A DNA stretch of 64,000 bases from Andrena cerasifolii (taxonomy: Eukaryota > Arthropoda > Insecta > Hymenoptera > Andrenidae): NCBI RefSeq assembly GCF_050908995.1, contig NC_135124.1:9920001-9984000 (forward strand), given 5' to 3'. The position numbers and the translations under genes are program-made. Positions 37,534-51,102 of this stretch are shown here, piece by piece. Position 1 is the stretch's first letter, and each line of letters begins with the position of its first letter. Below the pieces are notes generated by a model. The model searched no databases, had not been told where the DNA came from, and saw only the letters and a program-made list of their open reading frames with translations.

Positions 37534-38337
37534 GCGGAGACCGGGGCTAAAAGTTTCGATTTTGATAAAACATAAAAAATGACTGGAGAATAATGTAGTT
37601 ATTCTCTTCACTTATTGACTAATTTCTTGTTCAATTTATTATATTTTCTGATTTTAAGCTTGTATTTAATATATTGTAATAGGTTTTTCATAGAAAGTAA
37701 TTTATTTGTAATTTATTGCATTACATATTTAATTACAAATTACTAATAGTTAAACATCTTGAAATATATTTCTTAAATAGTTTTTGAATTGGTTGATTTA
37801 TTATTAAGGAATTAATCAATTACTCTGCAAATTTTCATCACAAATAATTTTTTTTACATCTTCTTTGTGACGAGGTACCTCTTAAATGAGCAGAAATTGG
37901 GGTATTCACCTTATACATTTGCGGTGGGACAAGTTGTTACGGTAACAACTTGCCCCAAGTCAGGGTAACAACTAGCCCCTATTGACACGTGTAGCAATTT
38001 CAAAGACTATTCTGCTTATACATATATTCAAACGATAAACGCTATTATACCATGTTCTTAAATGTCATTCGATCCATAAGAACGAATCAATCTATAATAT
38101 CGACGTTAAATAATTTAAATAGACCAAAAAATTAATTTACCCTTATCTGGTACGCGACTAATAGGTCCTTGCTTACAACCACACAATTCGCTGTCGCGGA
38201 CGCTATTAAAGTAGGAGACAGAGTGACGTGATTAACTCACACGGAAAAAATAATTTAAAGTACAACGCTCTTTTTATTTCGAAGATAGAGCCGTCGGAAC
38301 AACTTACCCCCGGAACTTTTAGCCCCGGTCTCCCCTA
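37532..38337. mobile_element. non-autonomous inverted-repeat element flanked by TA
   Basis: GGAGACCGGGGCTAAAAGTT at 37536-37555 is found as a perfect inverted copy at 38314-38333. The match extends outward to TAGC and TAGG, so a TA dinucleotide borders each end, as in Tc1/mariner-type insertions. The ~800-base interior is AT-rich, unlike the flanks, and has no transposase frame. It carries an 11-bp palindrome (CAAGTTGTTAC, G, GTAACAACTTG at 37930-37952) and further GGTAACAACT copies, likely subterminal binding repeats. Confidence 0.75.
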
Positions 38338-41157
38338 CTCGAGAAAGGGTTTTCTATTCCAGAACAATCGATGATTCACCTACAACCAAATACTTAACGT
38401 TTAATCTAGAAAAACTGTAAAGTTCTCGCTCAAACAAAAATACTCGCGATACGTTCGAACCCCTCGCCAGTTTCGTCAACCAAGCGATCCTCCCATTCTA
38501 GACTACGTCGCGCTTGAAAATCTAACGATGAAGACAGCCTTCTTCTCGTATCCAGCGAAATGACGTGCGATTCAGAAACTTACCGTCGCGAGCGCGGATG
38601 CAGACCGACAAAAACGCGCTGCGTTGGACCAGAAATTAACGACGCCCACGCACGGGGCACGTTAAAAATTATGAACCGCCGCGGCACAAGGGGCCCGCTG
38701 TCCCCCCGGTCGCCCGTGCATCGTCTTATTTACGGTGCTCGGTAATGGCACCGTGTACGCAGCCGTAAATCGCCGTGGAACGTCTCACGGGCTGACACGT
38801 AACACGGTGAAGTCCTGGACGGCCATTACCGGTTATCGGCCCGCGGCCTTCCAACTTGGACACGTTTTCACTCTCTGCGCACCGTGGATCGCGCATCGAT
38901 CATGAGATTCATGAGCATCGAGTCCACCGTGGCCTTCTCTCTCCCCCACCCTTCGCTGCTCCTCCTTTTGCCCTCGTTCGCCGGCCCTTTTCGACGTTCT
39001 GCCTCGCTTTTGCGCGACGCTCTCGCGCCGGCGTTCGCCAATTATGGCGAGACAACCGCGGTGAAACGGCCAGATTATCTCTGGAGAGTTTTAGCGTGGC
39101 CGAACGCGGGGCCCCGGGCTTCTCGGGCGCACTTATGTAACTCAGCGTCGGCCAGAAGGTGCCCGGACAACCGTTTGTGTCCCGTGGATTGCGAGATCCT
39201 TACGGGACGCCTTTATTGGTGGTATCGCCGCGGACGTTGCAACGATACGAGCAGACAACGAGGGGCTGACGCGAGCGGGGGAGGTCGGCCGGGGATTTGC
39301 ATAACCCGTCTGAGTTTCGGGTCGATAACAGTGATCCAGGTTGGGATCGATATTTTGATACGATCGTTTCGGGTAATGTCCGTGCTCCTTCCACTGTTCA
39401 GCTCGCACGGAATTTAGTGGCACTTGCGCCGGAATTTATTGGATTTTTATCTTCATCCACGCTCCGGGGTATAAATCCACGTCACTAAAGAGGAGGAGAA
39501 GGTTACAAGAACGTTAGGTCGAGCAGGATTGATGACCTGACAAGAGTCTCGACGACCGCGAGTAGTTCGTGTCCTGTATTAGACGGACATACGTCTGAAC
39601 GGTATACATATTTCTACGGGCATGGTTTATCGTTACTGTTAGGAGCGCAGCCAGTTAGGCGCTCCTAGCAGTAATATAATCTCTTGATTATTCCGCTGGA
39701 AACAATGATCGACGATCGTTGTCGCGGACGAGCCGCGAAGGTGCATGTCGAAGGCTCGTCGCTGCCTGTATCGGAGCACCGAGCAGGTTAATTAAGAACG
39801 ACCTGAATACGACGTCGAGATTGTACGTATTCGCTTAGCAGCCGGCCTTGGCGTCTAGAGCCGACGAGTCGGCGTATAATGACGTATGTCGGCGGTTAAC
39901 TCAATCAGAACGTGTTCCCTCCGACCGGTCTATTATTCATTCTCCTTCTGGCGAGCCGCTCATCAGCGGTGATCACCTTAAACACGCTAATCTTGCCCAC
40001 TTGCGCGACACCGCTGCCGCGCGGTATTGAATAAAATTGCGCCTAGATCGGTCCGTCTCCACTCATTCTCGTTCCTTTCGAGACCGCGGCGTGTAGCAAT
40101 TACCGGGCGGCCCGAATCCAGCGCCATGAAATTTACCGGCTTCGCCTCGGTTTCGCTCTGTAATCCGGGGGACATATTTATTCGCGGCTGATCGCGCGCC
40201 GAGCGCAAATGATGCGGCGAACCCGATACCGAGGAGCCAGGGGGGGAGGATTTTATCTCTGTACACAGGATGTTCTCAGGCGGAGAGTGTAATAAAGAAA
40301 AGGAGCCGTGGAGTTTAGGAACGCGCGATGCTCTGAAAGATAGGGAACAAATGGCCATTTCCCATTTCCATTGATAAGTGTTCGCCTGACTGTGGCCGAA
40401 GTTAATTGGGGAAGGGGGCGGGAGAAAGGAATCCACGGGAATTGTCGAGCGAGGAGACATGAAAGCGCGCGAGGAACCGAGGTCGGGAGCATTCCAGGGG
40501 CGGTCACGATTCCAGTTCGATGCACACGAAGCCGTGGGGTGGTAGCGAAGCGAGAGCATAATCTCGACCGAACAACCGGCTCGATAATCTTTAACGCGAG
40601 GCCGAGGCAAAGCGCATCGTTTCCCGTGGAATTATTTCTCGCTGACCGCCACCCTTTGCAGCCCCGGGGGTATAATCGCGTCGACCGACGGAAACCACGG
40701 TTTAATCCCTTCCTTTTCTTTTTTTAACCCCGGCCAACTAGACGCCATTCCTCGGGCAGGAACGACCTTAATACGACCGCTTTAAACGGCCGGGGCGCGA
40801 GCGCTTCGCGAAGGGACAAACGCGCTGGACCTTTTTTTATTATCCCCCTCTCCCCCACGCTTTTTGTCTTCGTCCATTTACGGCGCGCGGAATAATTGAA
40901 TGGCGGGATGCAAGATGGTTGCACAACAGAATCCATCGCTGTTTTACGCGCGGCCTCTGAACCTGTGGGGAGGAAATGGTCAATTAAAGCTCCGAAGTTC
41001 CGCTCGGTAATATTTAAAGACTGGAATGATCGCGAACGGTAATTGATAGCTTTAAAGTAAGGTTTAAACGGTGTCATTTCGACCGGTGCTCGACGAAAAA
41101 ACTGATATCTTCCAGCTGCAGATGACGTGCGAGTTTAGTATTTTCAATTTAAGTCTG
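38338..41157. other. presumed intron or upstream DNA, no gene
   Basis: This interval is CpG-rich, with overlapping short frames on both strands and none with a domain. The only notable structure is the hairpin at 39633-39674. Confidence 0.45.
39633..39674. repeat. 16-bp stem hairpin
   Basis: TTACTGTTAGGAGCGC (39633-39648) pairs with GCGCTCCTAGCAGTAA (39659-39674) with a single G-U pair and a 10-nt loop. It is too short for a standard microRNA precursor. Confidence 0.85.
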
Positions 41158-41930
41158 GTTAGTGTTCCTGATTTCTCCATATTTTTTGTTTCTCGAGAAA
41201 TCAGAAATGAGATCATATTTCTTGAGAATTCTCGAGAATTCTTGAGAAATTGAAAAAAATATTGTAAAAATTATATTTTTGGGATAATGTTGATAATATT
41301 TATCAAAAACACAAGAAAACATTAACTAAATAAATTATTCCTGTGGAATTTATACAAAACTTGTGTAAATGAAAAATAGATATTAAATATAATTAGTACA
41401 TTTATTTATTTAATACAAAATTTGTACAAAGCGAAACATTACTTTTTGGTTTTAAAATTTATTTTTAAGTAGCACAATGTGTCTAATGTAGTGTCAGCGA
41501 ATCTATTTCTTTTTTGTGGCAAAATCTGTTATATCTTGGCTGTTAAATGAAAAAATGCGTCTTTTGACCCTTTTGGAAGAAATTCTGGATCGTGCAAAAA
41601 CTTTATACGGGGTACAATAGTCTTATCTCCTCTTTTCTATGTTTCTTCTTTAATAGCCACAAGAAACTCATTAGATACTTAATTCAGCATACAATTTTTC
41701 TAAATTTTTAAATAAAAATTTAAGAGCACCTTCAGCAGTTAATAATATCGAATCTTCTGTACTGTGATATTCTATTGGAATTCATATAGGTTCTAATGTT
41801 ATTAATAAGATGTTATAAATGAGATTTATAATATTTTTCCTAGACTTAAGTTTCTCGAGAAATTATAGTATTTCTCGAGAAATAAGAAATAAGCAATTAT
41901 AAAATTTCTCGAGAACGAACACTAACTCTG
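41154..41930. mobile_element. AT-rich non-autonomous element with 10-bp terminal repeats and TTTCTCGAGAAA palindromes
   Basis: GTTAGTGTTC at 41158-41167 and GAACACTAAC at 41917-41926 are perfect terminal inverted repeats. TCTG is duplicated outside them (41154-41157 and 41927-41930), a possible 4-bp target duplication. The 769-base body is very AT-rich against CpG-rich surroundings and has no coding frame. The palindrome TTTCTCGAGAAA occurs at 41189, 41851 and 41871, with variants at 41224-41250 and 41905, clustered near both ends. The family is not recognised. Confidence 0.72.
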
Positions 41931-44655
41931 GTGCACTGTTAAGAATTCAATCTCCTCGTCATCTCGTCCTTTACGCGCAGACATTTCTTCACAGAAACAT
42001 TATTCAGAGCTGCAAAAGTGGCGTCTATAAATCCATCTAGCCCTTATCCCCCTTACCCCCAGCGGGATCGCAGAGGACGTTAAATTTTGTGTTAATCGAA
42101 AGCACAAATCTAAGCAGTAAAAACATTTCCTCTCGTAAATCGTTTGCGTGCTGCGACGTCGATACGTCGATTGTACGTCACAGTGGACGAAGGTGTATCG
42201 TCGTATCGATCGGGATTCTTGCTTTTTCTTTCGCCGCGGTAAATCATCGCGCGGCGGACGGAACGATTCCAGCCTCGATCCACTCTCGCTGGATCGCACC
42301 GTAATGTTCCCAGGCTGATTTCGAGCGGCGCTCGTTAAACGGAATTTATGTCGCCCCGCGAGGTGTCCTTCATTTGCGCGCGCCTGTACTCGCGCCGCGT
42401 AACAACATATTCGATTTAACGTACTTAAGCGCGTTATCGTGTTTCGACGATAAAACACCGTATTTATTGCCACGCGCATTGTTAATCTATCGGTTATTCC
42501 CTTTCAGTTTTCATTCGTTAAATGTTGCGCGCTTAAATGCGCGAGAACTATAAAACAAGGGGGCTTTATGTTCGTCCCAGAAGGGAGTAAGTCGAGGTGA
42601 CTCCAGTTTTACGACGTTTACGTTTTATGCACCCGGGGAACAGCGTCTTTAAAACTGCGGGTACTCGGGCGACCGTCAAAAATCAATTCTAATCTTACAT
42701 GCGCGACGTAGAATCCTCTCTTTGAAACTAAAAGTGATGTTCTGCATTCCACGCAGGCAGTGTCTACTAAGCAGTATCCACAAGTAAGTACCACATAACA
42801 GAGATTCAAATACCTACTCCCCCGTCAGAATCGCTTCAACACAGTGGCGCACACGGGATTTATTCCTGGGTGAGCCGAGTTTAACGGATGGAAATATTTT
42901 TAATGCAAATGGAAGACTGAAATCCAGTTTTCTTCTCTTTTTACAAAGCTCATGAATTACTTCAGTCGTGGTTACATCAATCTCTTTTCCCCCTTTTCTT
43001 TAGGGGTGTAGATCCTACATGATAATTAACCCCTGATGGAGGGCTCCGTGAAATCAAATCAGCCTCTCGCTTTACGCGACAATTCCAAGCGCCTGCATCT
43101 CCAAGCGGAAGCGAGCGGCGAACGAGCTTCTGAACGGGGCGGCAGCATCGAGCGCTTTATGCGCTTTCGTGCACCATCGTCCAGCCGTACTTTTTTTCCC
43201 CCCTTCGCCGTGCAGCTGGAATTAATGTAACGAGGCCATTAGTCCGCGATTTTACGACTTTAATTGTGACAGCCGATCAGAGCGGGGAATCCGCGTCGCA
43301 AATTGGACCGTCCCGCGTACAATGCCGCTTCGTACGTGCACCACGGCCACGCAGCCAATTAAACCGGTGTGTATGCTCGATTGCAAAGAACGTTTCGACG
43401 GCTCGCATGTTGATTGAGTGCGTTCGCTCGCGTGCACGATTGTTTTTCGAGGTTCGTGCGGATCGAACGAGGCCTCGCGTTACGTAACCGTGCGGCCCCC
43501 GCGATTCAATCGCCCAGCCCGTGGGAAATTTTCGTGCACGAGACTGTGGACGTCCTTCTGGAGGCATCGTGACATTTACCCGCCTCCGTGAAGCCGCGTT
43601 TCGCGCGCAAATTCCACCTACTGCTCGGCGCGCAGCAAGGCGAAATGATGGAGGGCTGCTGGCTTTCTGGGATAATCGATTGAGATTTAACGTTCGCGTA
43701 ATGGTACAAAAATTCCTGCCTCGCGTATTAACTTGCGCGACACTTTGTCGCAGTTGTAGCTACAAAGTGCAGAATTTCCTATAAACGGTTCGCAATTGGA
43801 CCACTCGTTAAGTATACATCGACAGTTCTCACGTAATTACGTTGCAATTATGTTTCCCGCTCGCGGACAACGAGATGAAAGTGCGGGTAAAGGAGAGAAC
43901 ACCGCGTCGGCTCATCAGAATGGCCGAAACGTCGCGAGGCGATCGCCGGGGAATTATTATAGCCGCGTTGGGCGCGATTAATGGCCCCGCGGTCGATCAT
44001 CCGCGCCATCAAATTTATTCTGGATCTCTAAAAATAATTAAACGCTGTCGCTCGGTCTTCGGTGGACGCCAATCGATCGGCAATTTCGCGGCCTTTTTTC
44101 CTCTGTTTTACGCGCGGCCGAGCGACCACCATTTGCATCCAGCGAGAAGGCTATCAATAACAGCTACCAAGCTCGCCTCAATGATACAATCGCGATCGCG
44201 GACGAAAATAATCGTTCCCGCCGAAAGGAATTACGACTAACGAGCCGCTGGCAACCAGCTCACCCGCAACTTATTATACCAATTATCGGGCCATAAGTAA
44301 CCCGTCCGGCGAACAGTCAACCCCACGTTTCGCGTACGCGAACGGATCACCTTCTTTCTTCCTCCCGGTGCACGTATTACCTGGCTGATTGACCGGCAGA
44401 GAGCCCTCCCCTCCTCCCTGGCCGTCCACTTACGGTCCTCGTGGCGTGCAATTAATTTCGCCGGCTGCCTAAATTGCGCACGCTAACGAATAACATAAAT
44501 ATCGCGCGAGACGAGCGGGAAACTCTTAAGGTCGTCGTCGCCGCGGCGGTGGGTTCGGCTCGTTAATTATCCGCCTTCGACCTGGTCGCGAATCGGCAAC
44601 GATCAGGGAACGCCGGGCTAACGAAAGCCAGGGGCGAAATTTTTGCGGGCCCGAG

Positions 44656-44678
44656 GTGTGTGTGCGCGCGCGCGCGCG
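44656..44678. repeat. (GT)n(GC)n alternating purine-pyrimidine tract
   Basis: GTGTGTGT is followed by GCGCGCGCGCGCGC, a sequence able to adopt Z-DNA in vitro. Confidence 0.9.
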
Positions 44679-45479
44679 TCTGTCCGTGCGTATATCGGGA
44701 TCGGAGAAAGAGAGAATCGAGAGAGTCGCGGGAATCGCGAGAGCGATCATAATTCAGAAGTTCCAGCGTGGGCGATGTAATTTTATCCGCGGCGCTGAGG
44801 GGCCGAGAGATGGGCGGGGTGAGTGGAAACAGGAAAGGGTGTCATAATATTTTCCTTGGGCCGTGGTCGTGTCGCAAGCGTTAATTACGATGAGTTCAAC
44901 GGTCGAAAGTGGTGCACTGCGACGTGCTTGAGGATCAAACAATGGGTAACTGGATTTTTGTCGATTTTTTTTGCTTGTAAAAGGAGTTCTACGATTTTAG
45001 ACTTTTTACTTGAAATGGTATCGGCCATTTTGCTTTTCTTGAATTTATTCAAGTGCAATTGCTCGATGTAAATCTCGCGAAGCTCGTGATAACTGTCACA
45101 GGAGCGAAATATATTTAAGTCTATAAGTTGTTAATTACATCTGTGGTGGACGGAGTAGAAGCTACCATTCAGGCTAGAGATTGTCACAAGGAGATATTGA
45201 AATGATAAATTGTTTTGCTACGGTAATTGGACGCGCCGTAAGAACACTGGTAAAAACTTAATTAATGTGGATATGTTTTAAATATATATTGCAGGAATTG
45301 ATGCAGTAAATGAGCGTTAACCTCGGTAATAAAATAGAAACGTTTATAAACTGCGCAATACACTGTAGCAATCGGCGACTAATCACCAATCAAATCACCG
45401 CCATTAAAACCATGATTATATACCGATCCGCTTTGAAATAACCGAGGCAAACGTTCGAATAAAGTTGCCCGACCTATTA

Positions 45480-45494
45480 CCCCCCCCCCCCCCC
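45480..45494. repeat. poly-C tract (15 C)
   Basis: There are fifteen consecutive C residues, the same length as the G run at 6974. Confidence 0.95.
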
Positions 45495-48400
45495 GATCGC
45501 CAGTGATTGATAGTTAATTAATGAATATTGACGTGCAAAATTAGCCACGGCTAATTTGCCTGCGATCCTTCGACCAATTAACGCGCAACCCATGCTGCTA
45601 ATTCGATTTTATAACTTTCAGAGGTCACCTAACCGTCGATTAAAATTTTCGGCTCTGCTGCGGAACTAGAGGGAAGTGAAGCGAATTTAAAAAAAAAAAG
45701 GAGGTAATTATGACGACGCATGGACGTGCTTAAAAATTCATCGGCGCAGGTGTGGGCGTCGCGATAATTTCATCTTGAACCAGAAAAGTTAGCGAGCAGC
45801 GGGGCGACGGGAGGGGCAGCGAGAGGCGAAAGAAGAAAAAGCGGGGACGCGGTACGTGCCATAATATTTTACGATTCTCATTTATAATGTCGGGTAATGT
45901 TCCGCTCAGTATGCAGTGCGTATTCACCCCCGTTGTAGAACAGGGGATGCAGCCGCCGCGCGACCAACCGTCCCTCTTTTTCTCTCTTTCTGCTGTACGT
46001 CTTTGCGACATTAATTTTCCTACCCGGAATTTATTGCGAGTTCCCCGCTCTTCCCCTCCCCGCCGCTCGACCGACGTGCGCACCTTGCAAATTGAGACTT
46101 TAACCGTTGATCAACCCAACATGATTTCTCCAACGCGACACCCCTTCAACTTCACAATTTTTGTTAACGTGGATTACAATGTCGCGTCTACGGAGGCAAA
46201 CAAAAAAAATTTGTTCAGTTGAGAAGCATAGAGAAAATTTTTTATTTCTTTCTCCTATTTTTATCTTTCTATGTAGTAATGGTAATAATTTTGTATCTCT
46301 GTGCACTAAAGGGTTTCCCGTTAATAATAATAATAAAATACAACGCTACTGGGAATTTTGTTTAGGGGAGATTTTATATTTCATGTAGGACTAATTTGTC
46401 TCCTGTTTTATGTCACTGGATATCTTACCTTAGATCGTATCAACTCGCGTGGCGGTAAATGTGTTAATCAATAATCGAATTGTCGGAACGGTTCGCAAGA
46501 AGGGACTCGTTACTGCTGAATCCATGATGTATGTAAAAGAACTTATCGCCGCTGGAATTATCGAGCTTCCAATAAAAATCGTGCCCCGGTGGAGTGGCAT
46601 GGTAATAGGTTCGTTCCGAGTCGCTTCCCCGGGGCTCGTTTGTAAAGCCGAGCAAAAGAAGAGAGCGGTTTCTCGTGGATTCAATAAAAGAAGGCCGAGC
46701 CAAGGCGGTGTTCACTTTCATGACGTTATCGAACGACGGCGTGCACCCCTCCCACCCCGGAGAAAAGAGATCGTAACGATAATACGGACCGTAAGTCATG
46801 CACGGCCAAGGAAAAATGGCAGGGTTCCTCGGCTGCCTACTATTTTCCCACCTCTCTTTATTCCTCCTCCACCCCAGTTCGTTCAACGAACCCCGAAGAA
46901 ACGACCGCGCGTCTGTTCTCCAGGAAAGAGATTTCCTTCGCTGCCTCATCGAAAATTCCACGGAGAGCCAACCGACCTCCACAGATGAATTTTTAGCGGA
47001 TTAACCTAGCCAGCTGGGTCTCTGGGAAAGCAATCTGCCTATGATAGTTAGCCAGTGGACGGATCGGTAATCGATGCTAACGAGCTTCCCCCAGTTTCGT
47101 TGTTTTTCCACGGTGAAACGTGCTTTCCCCGAACAACGATCGATACTCCACCCTTCGCTCTTCCATCGGCTGAACCTGACATTGCTTGAAACACGACCGC
47201 TTCTTTGCGGAATGACTATTTCAACAGCGCCGAACATTTGTCGCGGCCAAATTGAAATAAACAGAAGTGTTTTGCATCTCGAGTACCGTTTTAATATAGA
47301 CAGAGGATCTATAAATGTCCTCGAACCACTTTGTAAGCCGCCGCAGCATTCGGAACGATATTTCCTCGGAGCGTATGCCTTCTATTTTTAAGCAACGTGG
47401 AAAAATAGTTCCCGAGGGGTGATTTTAATAGAAATCTACGTTGTAGATCGTGGAGGAAAATGCAAACGGACAGGCAATTTTCGTGCCGGGGCGATGAATC
47501 GCGGCAAGCATTCGCGAGCCCGATAGAATCGAGCCCGCGGATGATTCACTCTCTCTCTGGCAGCCCCTTATTTCGAGCCGCTTTGGCAATGAGAAATATA
47601 ATGTATCCCGGTCGAGACTGCAGCCCGTTTTACGTCACGGCCGATCTGATCTGGCTGAACGCCCGCGTTTTATGGACACTTTTGCAGCTCGCTGCGGCCG
47701 GAACGCTGCATTGATTTACGATAAACGTCGCGGGGAAAATGAATTTCCGAGCGTGGCCGATGTTTGTCGCCTTAAGTGTAGGTACCCTTTACAGCCGACG
47801 TATGCCTCTGCTGGGCCGGTGTTCCCGCCAACGAGGCGGTCACTATTAACTTCTTTCATCGTTCCGACGGGGAGACTTGCTCGGCGCTCTCGTGCCTCTA
47901 CAATCCGAGGAAAAGTTCGAAAACTCACCGATTATCGGGGGGTATAGTTCCGAGCGGATACAGTCTAAATGTGGATACGTATAGCGAAAGGTTTATAGAA
48001 CGTGGCAGAAATTACCGGCCGAAGTGTATATCCGAGTAGGAGCATCGGCGTGCTCAAAGGGGCAGATGCATAATCCAGTGTGAACCGATCCAAGAAACTA
48101 GAGTGGACTTGTTCCACTTGATTGCAATATTTAACGGCCGCGATGAAACGGCGAAAACGGAGCACGCCAGCTATAAAACGCCACGGGTATAAATACCGCT
48201 GGCGTCGCTTCTGGCGCGAATTAAATATCGATGGATACGCTGTTGGACGCTGTCTACGACATCTCCGTGATATAAATGTCGCGGGGGGTTTCTCCGATAA
48301 TCAATTATGCCTGGGTAATTATCGGAGCGCCGGGCGAATGGCGTCTTAATTAAGAATGAAATTATGGGACCTTGCGACCGTTCGTTATAAAGAGCCATTT

Positions 48401-50838
48401 ACGGTGGAAACAATTTTCTCCTGGGGGGAATGGAATAAGGGAAAAGATGTGGGGGGGTAGCGTCACGTGCAATGCTGATAAAGAGTGAGTTAGGTACTTT
48501 ATTCCAGGTAATCGTGGAATTTTATTCGCCAAACGTCTCAGAGAAATTAAATCTTTACTGAGACTCGCTTTTGTGGGTAAACTATAGAAACTATAAACTT
48601 CGGTGTGACTCATACCCCGAGGATGATTAATCTATGATCTTCATTAGTACAAAACATTATTTGCAGTACAGCTTCTAAATTACACTTCACTATTATTTCC
48701 AAAATTTCACTTTCAAAAATCAAGGTGTTCTATGTCACATATATTAATATTTCTTATAACCAAATGGGAACTTAACGCTTCGTCTTCACTGAAATGGTTG
48801 TATCCTAATTTTTCTGGAACTGTTCTCAGGAAAGAGTCGCGTTAATTTTGTGTTTCACGCATGCACATCGTCGCGCGTTTCTACTTCACCCACCAGCAGG
48901 AAGTAGCCTCTGTCGCGAGGCTACGCGGACAGAAAGTCGAAGCAATCGATAATGGGGCGCACGATAATGCACGGCTCACCTCTGGCCGCTGCAACGGGCT
49001 CAATATGGTTTATCCGCTGACAGCGTAATACGAATGATAAAACCGAGCATAGTACAGCCGACGCTGGGGCTATTGTCGCAGCGCTGTGACATTACCGCGA
49101 TCTAGACGTGTTTTGCCGATCGTTTCTGAAAACTAATGTGCCGGCGTTCCAGCGGACAATCTTCTGAAATAAACAGCAAACGACGACGAGGTTGCAATTT
49201 GCAGACGTTGGCCTCTAACGGAGTGCATGCCTGGCGTTCACCGCGCGATAAAAGTGCCTCCGCATACGTGCGCGCTCTAGACAAAATGCTATTATCATTG
49301 GCTGACAGCCGTTTGTGCTTTGTAAATTCTGGCTAATATTCTGCGAGTTAAGAAAACTTAGATTGGATGCACTAAACGATTGAAACTTTTGTGATGTACG
49401 TCGAAATCACATGTTTCTAATGATTGCGCAAGTAGGCGAGAAATATGTATTGAAATTTGTATATGGATAAAGCCAGATGAATGGAAACGGGTAATTTTTT
49501 TTATCGCGAAATGGATTTGCATACGCGTCGTGTTCAGCGATACTGCGAAAGCAGCTTTGCCATTGAAAGCTGTTATTTTAAAGTAAGTCTGTCGGTATTG
49601 TAATTCTGCTCTTGTCGATTTCTTGTTCCTATGCACTGGTTCTGAAACTACTTTTTTTCTCTTTGATGCCACGACTCTGCATTATTCATTAGGCTTATTA
49701 CACCGAGGCAAAGAGCATTCACAGTCCGTTGTTATACCCTGAACCAAATCGATGCAAAGTTTCTCTATTCATTCGTATATTTCCCTTTAACTTCCGTGTT
49801 TAGGATCGGCCCTTGTCATAGGTAAACTTCGCTCGGGTAGCGTGTCATCAATTGCAAGGCATTCTCCTCGTCATGTACAGCCTTCGTCGATTTTGCAAAA
49901 CGTCTCTACTTGACTCTTTAAAATTGATAGTGTTTCTTATGGATCCTGCGTTCTTCTACATTATCGATGTGAATATATGCACGAACTTTATCTAATTACA
50001 TACAATATAAATTAGGGGTGCAAGCTGGAATCCTTAAATGTAATTGTTGATTAGTTTAAATCGTTAATGGAAACAGTTTTCGAAGTAACACGCATCTTAA
50101 AGGATACAACGAAAGATATAAAGCTGTCTAAGCTATGTATGTCCTAAACCAGACGCAGAAATAAAATATGCGCGAGCAAGTGAAAAGGGTCCGTCTGTAG
50201 TCAGACGCAACTAGTGACCACCGTGAGCTATATCTCCATGCAACTTTTCGTACCAGCATTATTTTAGAAACATTTTTAAACAACAATTACTCAGCCTACT
50301 GTCTTAACCAAACATTGATTCAAAGTACACTCATTTTCTATTTCAAGACACAAACTGGTCCACTCTGACACACTTATTCACAAACTAAGAGCAAGTTGTC
50401 AAGTTACCAGTTTACCACTCCCCGCTCCAAACTCAAGTGAGTACCTCGCGTTAAACCAGAAGTTGCCAAAAGCAAAAATTTCCAAGCCCCCTCTGCAAGT
50501 TCCACCAGCCAAAGGAAAACTCCACGGCCAATTAGCAAACTACCCACAGCTTCGAAATAGCCATCGACGCGTACGTCGATGGGAGCTAGAGCCCGCTGAC
50601 ATCTCTGCGCGATTAAGATAAAAGCGACGAGCCTGGCCGCGATCAGGCTAAATTCGACGCGGCTCGGGCGAACAATCGAGCAAAAATACGAGCCGTGCTC
50701 GTCGAGGGCTCCTCTGCAAACAGTTTTATGACATCCCAACGCGATTACGAATTCCGCGGCGAGTCGAACGCAATAAGACTCGAGGCGGACGCTAAAAGCC
50801 AGGCGAACGCGTTGAAAGCCAGCGCATCGGCGCTTAAT

Positions 50839-51102
50839 TAAATTAAATCTAAAATCAATTACCGACGTGTACGTCGCTTCCGTGCGACCGTCTAATCACA
50901 TGGACTGGAGAGAGAGAGCGAGAGCGAGGGGCCCGCCGACAGGCCGGAGAGAGAAGGAGAGGGTCACGAGATAGTTGGCTGCGCGGCAAAAACATAAATC
51001 GTCGTAAAGCAACGCACGTGAGTCCATACCGGTTACGGGACGCCAGCAATTATGTAAGTATTCCGAGCCGATGGTCGACGATTAAATCTTCCAGTAACTA
51101 TG
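50839..51102. repeat. diverged segmental duplication, copy 1
   Basis: This copy pairs with 51836-52070. Shared landmarks in order are CTAAAATCAATTACCGA, GGCAAAAAC, CACGTGA, GCCAGCAATT, TATTCCG and CGACGATTAAATCTTCCAG. Substitutions and small indels separate the two copies. This copy holds a GAGA-rich insertion near 50908-50960. Confidence 0.8.

Larger units (their letters stand above)
41931..50838. other. presumed intron or upstream DNA, no gene
   Basis: The interval is almost 9 kb with CpG-rich and AT-rich patches alternating. No domain-bearing frame or exon was recognised. It includes a GT/GC alternating tract at 44656-44678 and a 15-base C run at 45480-45494. Confidence 0.45.

Noticed and set aside
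41224..41250. Heat-shock-element-like array of GAA/TTC
   Set aside because: The spacing does not follow the nGAAnnTTCn pattern. The motif is better explained as element-internal CTCGAG palindromes.
46449..46988. 179-codon plus-strand and 172-codon minus-strand overlapping frames
   Set aside because: Both strands are open over the same interval, which points to chance in stop-poor DNA. No family resemblance is seen.
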